From positions 4,017,881 through 4,081,880 of the forward strand of contig OZ022346.1 in NCBI GenBank assembly GCA_963989245.1: 64,000 nt of DNA, written 5' to 3'. A program made the position numbers and the translations under genes. Origin of the DNA: Nansenia antarctica. Lineage: Eukaryota > Chordata > Actinopteri > Argentiniformes > Microstomatidae. Of this stretch, positions 34,195 through 42,897 are shown in pieces. Positions within the stretch are counted from its first letter, which is position 1, and each line of letters opens with the position of its first letter. The notes under the pieces were generated by a model. It was not told the DNA's origin. It saw only the letters and a list, made by a program, of their open reading frames with translations, and ran no database searches.

Positions 34195-35765
34195 ATAATA
34201 TAACTTAATTTACAGTATTTTGCAAGCTTCAATCTAACGAAGAAGGTAGATTTTCTGCAGAGATCGCTCTCTAGTCGATTGGTGTGTTTAAAATAGGCTG
34301 TAAATCTCAGATAAGTTATAGTCAAAAGAATCTGTGTAACGGTAATCTTGTTGGAATAGAAGCAAACTTTTCATAATCTTTGATGGGTGGGTGGTGAGAG
34401 CCGGACTTGGAAGCCCGTTTTTTGTAAAATATAGTGTTTGATGGTAAGGTTTGTTTGTACGGTATTGGAATATCGTGTGTGTCTGTGTAAAATTCGGTGA
34501 GGTTGTGTTTATGTGTTGGAGTGTGGGTGGACTGGGTAGTCTGTTTTATATTGTAGCAGTGGAGAACATGTGAGGCTCTTTTGTCTGTTTGGAAGGACGC
34601 CATTGTGTAAGCGGCCATTTGCAGTGTACTGTCGGCGGAGTTTAGACGCCATTTGCATTTAGACGCCATTTGCAGTGTGTCAGAGAGTCCATTCTTAGAC
34701 GCCATTTTTCTTTGTCCTTGGGGAAGGACACACACAGAGGCCATCTCTGTGTGGGAAACGTGAATACATTGTAGTGATTCAAAGATAGAAAGATAGTGGA
34801 TTGATCATCGGGGGATTTAAAGTAGTTTAAAGATATTTGTCATAGTTTGTTAAAAGTAAAGATAGATTGTGACTTTAGGTTAGATTCAAAGCATATGAGG
34901 CAATTTGTGCGTGAGCCTAGACAAGGCTGCTTTCCCTGAGCAGAATCACAGCAGGGTCACAGACCCCAATAAAACGGCCCTGCCTGCTTGCATAGAATGT
35001 TGACGAGAGATCTGTAGAGATCACTCATAGATTGATGTTTTTAAATGATTGTTCTATATTAAATTACTTTAATTAATTTAATTAATTACTAATTGGTTGA
35101 ATTAATTATTCAGATCATTCATTATCTATTTCACAAAACTTTGATCAATTGTTTTGTGATAATCTAATGATAATCATTCCTTTTTTGATATTTTGATAAA
35201 TAGCTGAATGACTTCACAGGTTTGCATCAATGAAGTGTCAATGAATAATTCTAATTAATCATTCATTCTTTTCCAAATAACAAGTCGATTTATTTACAGG
35301 TTGTAATTAATATTTGTAATTTACATATTTTATTTTAGTTAGGTCATTTCCACAGTGTTTGATTAAGGAATAGCAGAATAGTACATATTTGATAGTTGAG
35401 CAGTAAAAGGGTTTTTGTGGATCGGTGAATACTTAGGTGTTGATCAGCCTTTGTGATTTAATAATTGTGTTGACCAGAACTGTAATTAGTATTGAATGAG
35501 TAATCAAGTGACACATATTCATAAACAATTAGGAAACACATTTAAGTATAAAGTACTTACACAGCTATTAGATTTAAGTTAATACTGCACTGACATACAC
35601 AAGAGGCAAGTCTGTTATTCTGAAGTTGCAGGGTTTTTGTGGGGATGGTTAATACAGTTATATTGGACTAGCATTTGTTTAGCAAACAAGACAAAATAAG
35701 GTGGGTTGTAAGAAGCGTACACCTTATCTAATATAGAATATTGTCAGCATATTGAGCAAAGTAGA
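34195..35765 (+). other. Long provirus leader with repeated GCCAT motifs
   Basis: A non-coding 1.6-kb leader lies before gag. Between 34598 and 34745 the motif GACGCCATT or GGCCATTT occurs about six times; its reverse complement AAATGGC resembles YY1 sites. The part after about 35330 is almost identical to copy 2, while 34500-35300 differs strongly. There is no upstream open frame longer than a short minus-strand one. Confidence 0.6.
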
Positions 35766-37478
35766 ATGGGGTCGAATTCCACGAAGCTGTTAAAAGATAT
35801 TAGTGAACATCGTGGAATGTTGGCTACGTTATCCCCTATGGCTGTAGTGGAAAAAATGAATCCTCTTGTTAGGGAAATTAGCAAAATGTCTACGAAATGG
35901 AATAGCCGTTGGGCATACATTGAACAGCCGTGGCCGAAAGAGGGCAGCATTAATTTACAATTAATTGCAACATTGGAGATACTTATCAATGGGCACAAAG
36001 CACATCAAAGAGGAAAGATTAGATCAGAGAAACGCAAGTTAGAGTTAGCTATTTTAGATCTATTTAAGGTAGAGGGACAGAAAATAGCTCAGATGGAACC
36101 GGAAAAGAAAAAAGAATTGGCCAGGACACTGGAACAGAAACTGAACATTTCATCCCTAGACCTGTGTTCTGCCTCCAGTCCCCCTCCATATGCTAAGGCA
36201 CTGGAGGATCATTCCCAGAAGAAGAAGAAGGAGCCAAGGGGAAAAGGGGACGACAGGAGTGACGAGGAAGATGACAGCGAAGATGGCAGTGAAGACTCAA
36301 GTGATGACGACAATGCAGATGGAGGCTACAACGCGCAGGTCAGGAAGATGATAGCCACAGCCGAAAGGAAAGGTGGGAGAAGACGCCCGGAGAAAGAGGG
36401 AGATTGTCACCGAATGTCATCAAATACATTAAAGAACTGTCCAGTGCTGATTCGGGGTAACAAGATGGAATATCATCCGTGGCATCATACAGATTTGTCT
36501 GAAGTGATCGAGAAACTCCCAGTTCTTCAAGAGGGAGGACATTCGTGGACGCGAGAGGTCGACGTGATACTGACAGGAACGCAGGCCGCGATGGGAGACC
36601 TGAAAAGACTCTTAGCTTTTATTGCAGGATTGGATACAATGCAGGAAATATTGATGAAGGCAGGACTTCATAGATATATCAATACATCAGTTTATGATCC
36701 AGAGCTCTTCGCAGCAAACAGAGGCAGGCTGTGGAAAGCAATCAGAGAGACCTACCCTACTCACATTCACCCAGACAATATCATTGTGAAGCCACTGGGG
36801 GGGGATGAGAATCCTAGGGGTTATGTTGCCCGTATGCACTCTCAATGGAGAAGTGTGACAGGGAAAGACGCTGAAGATAACCCCTTAGAAAAATCCATAA
36901 TCAGGGAAAAAATACAAGAAGGGCTTCCTACCCCAGTTAAGGATAAGCTAGCAGAAGTGGTGGGGCTACGACACATGAACAAAGCTGTTTATATAGACCA
37001 CGTAGCTCATCAAGTTGAGTTATATCGAAAGAACATTCAGATACAGAAGGCACGAGACGAAGAATCCCTCAGAATATTGACTCATTTGCAATTGACTGAA
37101 AGCGAGAGGAACATAGAGGGAGTGCAGGCTTTAGCCCCACAGCAACAGCCACCTGGAGTGCAGACTGCTACTTACCAGTCCTACCCACAGGGGCCACAAG
37201 GGGGGTATCCATACCCACAAGGGCCACCAGGGGTGCAAGCGGTTCCATACCAGATGTACACACAGCCTGGCCAAGGACCACCACCAGGGGGATGGACAGC
37301 AGCAGGGAAGGAGATGCTAGAACCATGCCAATGCGACCAGAATGGACATCTAGCCTGTGCCTGCTGCAACAGGCCCCAGGGGGGCGCAGGGGGGAGCCAA
37401 GGAGGAGGATATTGGCCCCCTACTACACCTGCTCCAGGAGTGATGAACCCTTACGGAGGCCCAGCAGCTGGCCTATAG
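35766..37478 (+). CDS. gag: Gag of provirus copy 1
   Basis: Intact frame of 570 codons. MGSNST at the start is an N-myristoylation signal for membrane targeting of matrix. A PPPY late-domain motif (about residue 140, SSPPPYAK) would recruit NEDD4-type ligases for budding. It is followed by a Lys-rich then Asp/Glu/Ser-rich acidic stretch. The capsid-like region (about 220-440) contains HPWHHTDL, LGGDENPRGYVARMHSQWRS and EGLPTPVKDKLAEVVGL. Then comes a Pro/Gly/Gln/Tyr-rich repeat tail. Near the C-terminus CQCDQNGHLACACC resembles a zinc knuckle, but with CX1C instead of CX2C. It ends in TAG at 37476-37478, in frame with the next gene. The closest type is gamma/epsilon-like Gag; it is more than 95% identical to copy 2 by eye. 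Confidence 0.85.
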   Translation: MGSNSTKLLKDISEHRGMLATLSPMAVVEKMNPLVREISKMSTKWNSRWAYIEQPWPKEGSINLQLIATLEILINGHKAHQRGKIRSEKRKLELAILDLFKVEGQKIAQMEPEKKKELARTLEQKLNISSLDLCSASSPPPYAKALEDHSQKKKKEPRGKGDDRSDEEDDSEDGSEDSSDDDNADGGYNAQVRKMIATAERKGGRRRPEKEGDCHRMSSNTLKNCPVLIRGNKMEYHPWHHTDLSEVIEKLPVLQEGGHSWTREVDVILTGTQAAMGDLKRLLAFIAGLDTMQEILMKAGLHRYINTSVYDPELFAANRGRLWKAIRETYPTHIHPDNIIVKPLGGDENPRGYVARMHSQWRSVTGKDAEDNPLEKSIIREKIQEGLPTPVKDKLAEVVGLRHMNKAVYIDHVAHQVELYRKNIQIQKARDEESLRILTHLQLTESERNIEGVQALAPQQQPPGVQTATYQSYPQGPQGGYPYPQGPPGVQAVPYQMYTQPGQGPPPGGWTAAGKEMLEPCQCDQNGHLACACCNRPQGGAGGSQGGGYWPPTTPAPGVMNPYGGPAAGL

Positions 37479-38549
37479 GGGTGCCCGGAAGATCCGAGTG
37501 GGAGGTGCCAGCTGGTGGTGACACAGAAGCCTGAAGGCGCCACGCACCTCCCTATGTCTAGAGAATATGTGAAGACAATCGGATTTGAGGGAATTAAACA
37601 GCTGATTCCTACAACTGAGCTTGTAGACTTAGAGTACAAGGGACAGAGAGCAACTCTGTCAACACTTGTGTCAGAACACACGCCAACAGGGCTGCTAGGG
37701 AGAGATGCTCTATGCCAATTGAACTGTACAGTAAAATGCACACCTAACGGCTGTCAGGTGACGGTGCCATCCGGTGTTCAGATTCCATCGACAGCCAGAG
37801 TGATTAAGCATAGAACAGACCTACAAGCTTTGCCTTTAAAGGGAGCTGATATAGAATATTGGGTTGATGGGTCTTGTTACGGGGTAGGAGAAACGTTGTG
37901 CGCTGGGTATTCCTTAGTTAAAGCACAAAATTCAAAGTTTATTGTAGAACAGGCTGAGGCAGTTCCTCAGCCTTGCTCGGCTCAGTTGGCTGAATTGATT
38001 GCCCTCACAGAAGCATGCAACTTGGGAACCGGACGGAGAGTGACAGTGTACACCGACTCTGCCTATGCACATAATGTTTGTCATTTTAATGGAGCTGTAT
38101 GGAGGGGGCGGGGTTTTAAGAGAACTGATGGTACGCCTATACAGCATCACGCACAGATCATGAAGCTGTTACAAGCCATGATGAAGCCAAAGGAATTAGC
38201 TATAGTGAAGTGTGCCACACACAGGTCTGACTCATCACATGTCACACAAGGTAACAGGGCTGCAGAGGATGCAGCCAAAGCCATTACAGGAGCAGACAAG
38301 GCAGGTAAAGGTCTTCTGGTCACACATGAAAAGCAATTACAGGGCATGGTCACACTTGAGGATTTATTGATGTTACAGAGTAGAGTAACTACGTTAGACA
38401 AGAGCGTTTGGCTAGCAAGGGGGGCAAGTCAGGATGACACAGGTCTATGGAGGAATCATGAGGGGTTGGTTGTAGCACCCTCAGATTTATTAGGCATGTT
38501 AATACAGGAAGCTCATGGATTAGCACATGTGGTGGTTATACAAAGCTAG
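37479..38549 (+). CDS. pol: Deleted Pol of copy 1: protease remnant, RNase H, start of integrase
   Basis: The frame continues directly after the gag TAG (readthrough) and is open to 38549. A protease-like part ends in TGLLGRDALCQL, but where D(T/S)GA is expected there is KPEGATH, so no catalytic Asp is seen. It then passes within about 35 residues to RNase H (YWVDGSCYG, AELIALTEACN, VYTDSAYAHNV, IVKCATH). The whole RT of about 500 residues is missing. After RNase H comes WLARGASQ and an integrase N-terminal His (EAHGLAH). The frame ends where a 986-bp deletion joined unrelated sequence. As an open frame without ATG, it can only be made by readthrough or an alternative start. Confidence 0.8.
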   Translation, partial: GCPEDPSGRCQLVVTQKPEGATHLPMSREYVKTIGFEGIKQLIPTTELVDLEYKGQRATLSTLVSEHTPTGLLGRDALCQLNCTVKCTPNGCQVTVPSGVQIPSTARVIKHRTDLQALPLKGADIEYWVDGSCYGVGETLCAGYSLVKAQNSKFIVEQAEAVPQPCSAQLAELIALTEACNLGTGRRVTVYTDSAYAHNVCHFNGAVWRGRGFKRTDGTPIQHHAQIMKLLQAMMKPKELAIVKCATHRSDSSHVTQGNRAAEDAAKAITGADKAGKGLLVTHEKQLQGMVTLEDLLMLQSRVTTLDKSVWLARGASQDDTGLWRNHEGLVVAPSDLLGMLIQEAHGLAHVVVIQS

Positions 38550-39054
38550 GAGAGAGGTTCTGTTCCTAGCACAACGAAAATGGAAGCTGCTGACTATGAA
38601 AGTGTTATCAATCTGAGACAGCGGTAAAGGCTGTTCTCCAACTGGGTACAAGTGCTAGTAACCTCTGACCCTGACGCTTCAAGGACAAAGAAAACATCGG
38701 TCGTTGGAAGTTTCTGTATTGATTTGTGCATGATGAACTGTGTTTAGTTTAATTGTGATTGTTATTTTCAAAATTCTTTTTATTATTGGTTGTTTTCTAT
38801 TTTTGTTTATGATATCTTTGGTTCCTAATACTGGTCCTGGGTTGGTCTGTGTTATTGTGCTTCTTGTGTTGTGTGTTGGTGTAGTTTTTCTGTCTGTTGT
38901 TGTTTATTTTTTAATTTTTAATTTTATTTGAAAAAAAAAAAAAAAAAAAAAATTTTTTTTTTTTTTGGGGATGTTTTGTGGGGTTTTGTGTTTTTGTTTT
39001 TGTTTTATGGTAGTTTAGTTTCGGAACACCCTCTGGGTGGTCCGAGGGGGGATG
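38550..39054 (+). other. Copy 1 3' region: AT tracts and polypurine tract
   Basis: T-rich sequence (38880-38930) is followed by about 22 A then 14 T (about 38931-38966), a perfect A/T hairpin. GT-rich sequence follows, then CCGAGGGGGGATG directly before the LTR (39042-39054), the likely polypurine tract. No env is present. Confidence 0.7.
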
Positions 39055-39390
39055 TGTCGTATATTTCTGTAGTATGTATGATCTATGTATGAATATGTAG
39101 TATGTTTTGAACACACACACATACCAGGGCATGCGGGGACATGATGCCCTCTAACGGTGAGGGTTCTATGGCAACCAGATGACCAACAGAGACCTTTGGG
39201 GGTTGGGCAGGGACACACATGCACGCTGGCCCCTCCCCTCTGGAGGGGAACGGGGAGAGAGACACAGAGAGCGCTCTCTTCCCACCCGAGGTCCATGGAG
39301 AACGCATGTAATGTATGAATCTGCCTGTAACTGATTAAATTGTCTTAAACTAACTGTTCTTTGATTCATAATCAATAAGAATACACGACA
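39055..39390 (+). repeat. 3' LTR of provirus copy 1 (336 bp)
   Basis: By eye no difference was found from the 5' LTR at 33837-34172. It is followed by the ATAT target duplication. As rock2 is transcribed in the same direction, this LTR could provide premature polyadenylation. Confidence 0.93.
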
Positions 39391-39394
39391 ATAT

Positions 39395-40174
39395 CCCAAA
39401 AAACGAATGCACACATAGGATCCTCCTTCACGCTTCTCCCAGAGGACTTCTCTCTCTATCCCGCTTCTGCCTTTTTAGAGTCGTAGTCTTTTTGCCCTGT
39501 GTTGAAATGTGAGTTATGCCAGTCATTCAACACTGCTAGTCCATCGACAGATGACGTGCCAACCAGCTCATGTACCTGTAGTCTGTGCTTATGTGATGCA
39601 CCCTCTCCCCAGACTCCTTAAGGTGAAGGAGGGTGTCTAGGGTTTGATATTGGGCCTGGAGGCTCCTGAAGTTCCCTCGCCACAGAACACAGAGCTCTCG
39701 TAATGGCAGGGGGGCGAGGAGGACTGAAGCACTTACCTTTTACACTTACCAGAAGAACCGGACTGGCAAAAGTGGAGAGGATTGAGCTCCTCTGCCATCC
39801 TGAATGCTTGTGGCCAAGGTGAATAGTTTTATTTTTGGTATTATACAGTGAATGATTACAATGCATCTGAAGTATCTAGTACAGAACACTACACCCACAA
39901 GAGAAGAATAGTACTGTACACTGGTATGTGTCACCAGGGGAAGTTGCTCATATAGGTCTGATAGCTCTTCACTCTGGCAATAACTTGTATTTACTTACCA
40001 CACAGCATGATGGTTATTAGAGGGAAGTATGTTTACTACAGCCAGCTTGAATGCAAGAGGGGGAACCAATAGAACAGCTTGACTCCTTTATGGTATGAAT
40101 TTACGTCTGGGCAAACCAATGATAGAACACAATGACTTAAAACATGTTGAAGTAGATTTGGACCTTTCATGCGT
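39395..40174. other. Host flank, perhaps rest of rock2 3' UTR
   Basis: No open frame of interest and no transposon recognised. By position it continues the sequence that was cut by provirus copy 1 at 33836. Confidence 0.4.
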
Positions 40175-41452
40175 TTCGTTTTGATTGATTGATTGATTGA
40201 AAACCTTTATTGTCCCCAATGGGGAAATTTTGTTGTCAAACAGCTCAGTTAGGGCAGAAAACATTCAGTACAGAAAACAGAAAAACATTCAATAAAAAAA
40301 CATAAAACAGTGCAGGCTCAATAAGTAAAAAGTTCCAAAAGTTCCATCTCCAGGTCTCCCCCACCCTGCAGGGCCTGGTTGTAGAGTCGGAGTGCAGCTG
40401 GAATAAAGGACTGTCCAAATCTTTTTGTACTTTGACGGGGGAGAACAAATCTGTGGCTGAACTTGCTCCTCATCCCTGCCAGCTCGCAGTACATCGGGTG
40501 GGAGGGATTGGCCAGCATGGCCGCCAGTTTTTTCCCCATCCTCTGTTCTGCCACCACCTCTAGGCTGTCCAGCCCGGTCCCCACCACAGAGCTGGCCTTC
40601 TTCACCAGTTTGTTTAGCTTCGCAGCATCCCTGGCACAGATGTTTCCACCCCAGCAGGCCACGGCGAAGAACAGAACGCTGGCAACCACCGACTGGTAAA
40701 ACATTTGCAGCAGCTTGTTGCAGACACCGAAAGACCTCAGCCTTCTCAGGAAAAACAGTCTGCTCTGCCCTTTCCTGAGAAGAGCCTCGGTGTTGTCAGT
40801 CCAGTCCAGTTTGTTATTAATTTGTACTCCCAGGTACCTGTAGGAGTCCACCCTCTCGACTTCCACCCCCTTGATGGTGATGGGGGCTGGGGTCCTTCTC
40901 TTCCTCCTAAAATCCACCACCAACTCCTTTGTTTTGCTGGTGTTAAGCAAAAGGTAGTTGGTGTCGCACCACTGCACGAAGCTCTCCACCAGGGCCCTGT
41001 ACTCCTCATCCCTGTCGTCTGTGATGTAACCGACGATAGAGGAGTCATCCGAAAACTTCTGCAGGTGGCACTGGTCGGAGCTAAACTGGAAGTCGGAGGT
41101 ATAGAGGGTGAAGAGAAAGGGTGACAGAACAGTTCCCTGGGGGGCACCGGTGTTGCACACCACCACCTCAGACTGACAGCCCTGCAGTCTCACATACTGA
41201 CGCCTGTCTGTGAGGTAGTTGTGGATCCAAGCCGTCAGGGAGTCCTCCACACACATCACTGCTAGTTTGTCAGCCAGCAGTGATGGCTTGATAGTGTTAA
41301 ATGCACTGGAGAAGTCGAAGAACATGGTCCTCACCATGCTCTGTGGCCTCTCCAGGTGTGTGTAGGCCCTGTGCAGCATGTAAATGATGGCGTCCTCCAC
41401 CCCCATGCTCTCCTGGTATGCCCTTAAACGTATGGCGTAGCCTTCATGTTGA
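40175..41452 (-). mobile_element. LINE, 5' truncated, long RT frame intact
   Basis: An uninterrupted - strand frame of at least 362 codons (41406-40318, and open further up to about 41450). It has the motifs MFFDFSSAFNTIKP, a GAPQGTVLSPFLFTLY segment, and the catalytic core as FSDDSS, where most LINEs have FADD. A C-terminal half follows, with SYRYLGVQINNKLDWTDN and a SFIPAALRLYNQ ending. This fits the CR1/L2/Rex1 group. The 3' UTR ends in CTTTATTGTCCCCAATGGG context with a (TTGA)n tail at 40181-40200. The intact frame suggests a fairly young insertion. No endonuclease domain is present. Confidence 0.85.
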
Positions 41453-42571
41453 GGTGAAATATCATCTTACCCTGAATTATCCTCATAGGCCAGTCTTCTC
41501 CACTGTTCTGTTGGTAGCTAGCCTAACCCTAACCCCAGCAAAAGCTAACAGGAAAGCAGTGGCCTCTCCAATAGATGGGATTCCAAGGAATTTAGCTTTG
41601 TCTGAATTACCTGCTATAAATCTCATCAGAAATGTGATATTCAAACAATGCTTAGTAGCCACTATATACTAGACAACCCTGCACATGCTTTTTGACATTT
41701 TGTTCCAGTTCTCAGCAAATAGATTATAGAGACTGTGCATACTATTGACAATAAAATAGTTACTTCAATAAATCATTTTTAAGCATAACATGCTACTAAA
41801 CATAGTTTAGTTTCTCTGACAGCATTTTGGCTCAAATCAGACCATGCTAATGTTCGGTACCTTGGAATCCTGTCTATCTGAGAAACCGCTGTTGACTATT
41901 AGCTTTTGCTGGGAGTAGCACAGCAGAGAACGCAATACCAGAGATTATTTCACTACTGGTCTGTGAGGATATTCACCCAAACATGAAAATAGGCTGAACC
42001 ATCCCTTTAAGGTAACTATGTAAGTGCTGTTGCCTTCATGCCTTTGGTAAATCCACCTGTAGTAAGAATGTGTATTTTTAAATATTATTCCTGGTAACAA
42101 GAGGGTAAAGTTTACAAATGTTTTTGTTAAAAAGAACGTTTTAAAAATCTGCAAATATCTCCCACAAGCTGAAGCAGTGAACGGTAACATGTAATGCTTT
42201 TTGAATGTCATGCTCTGATATTTTTGTAAAGAATTCCTCTTGGGCACGTGGTGTGTATCTAGCTCATATGTTACAGGTGGAGAGTAGTGGTGTGCTTTGT
42301 AGTGCTCTCCTTTATCCAAGAAGTTTCTGAAAAGCACGTTTTATACATATATAAATAAATATACACAGTATATATTTTCCATGATGACATACAGTGCACA
42401 TTGTATTATTTATACTGCCTTGTCCACTTTGTATCTAAAGGCGCTTACATCCAGACCGCATGTTTGATATTGCTACAATAGAGCTCAGTGATAACCCATT
42501 AAACATTGAAAAGGTGTTTGGATCATTGTGTGGTGTCTTTTTACATGAGTGAGTTTGTAAACTTGTGGGGC
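41453..42571. other. Unassigned intergenic DNA
   Basis: No gene recognised. A minus-strand frame of 130 codons (42337-41945) has no recognisable domain. Confidence 0.4.
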
Positions 42572-42874
42572 TGTAGTATATTTCTGTAGTATGTATGATC
42601 TATGTATGAATATGTGGTATGTTTTAGACACACACACATGCCAGGGCATGCAGGGACACAGATGACCAGCAGGGACCTTTGGGGGTTGGGCAGGGACATA
42701 CATGCACGCTGGCCCCTCCCCTCTGGAGGGGAAAGGGGAGAGAGGGACACAGAGAGCCCTCTTCCCACCCTGATGTCCATGGAGAACGCATGTAATGTAT
42801 GAATCTGCCTGTAACTAATTAAAGTGTCTTAAACTAACTGTTCTTTGATTCATAATCAATAAGAATACACGACA
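42572..42874 (+). repeat. 5' LTR of provirus copy 2 (303 bp)
   Basis: TGTAGTATAT start, TACACGACA end. Compared with copy 1 it lacks the ATGATGCCCTCTAACGG to CTATGGCAACC stretch and has scattered substitutions. It reads identical to its own 3' LTR at 48578-48880. Confidence 0.93.
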
Positions 42875-42879
42875 GTAAA

Positions 42880-42897
42880 TGGCGAGCAAGCGACGGA
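42880..42897 (+). promoter_or_regulatory. Primer-binding site, diverged
   Basis: TGGCGAGCAAGCGACGGA begins 5 nt after the LTR. It matches the copy 1 site only for the first 8 bases and again in short stretches. It does not fit tRNA-Arg(ACG) and I cannot name the tRNA. Confidence 0.45.

Larger units (their letters stand above)
33837..39390 (+). mobile_element. Young RT-less provirus, copy 1
   Basis: Two 336-bp LTRs (33837-34172, 39055-39390) read identical by eye. They have TGTCGT...ACGACA ends and are flanked by ATAT on both sides (33833-33836, 39391-39394). Internally: a primer site, a 1.6-kb leader, intact gag, an in-frame UAG, and a protease remnant followed directly by RNase H and the first part of integrase. 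Reverse transcriptase, the integrase core and env are absent. Compared with copy 2, about 986 bp is missing at 38529. Identical LTRs imply very recent insertion. The 4-bp duplication matches gammaretroviral-type integrases. It lies in the same orientation as rock2, about 100 bp after its inferred stop. Confidence 0.93.

Noticed and set aside
38740..38931. Hydrophobic 63-codon frame near the end of provirus copy 1 as an accessory membrane protein
   Set aside because: It arises from T/G-rich sequence, and in copy 2 the same stretch has a one-base indel in a T run that breaks it.
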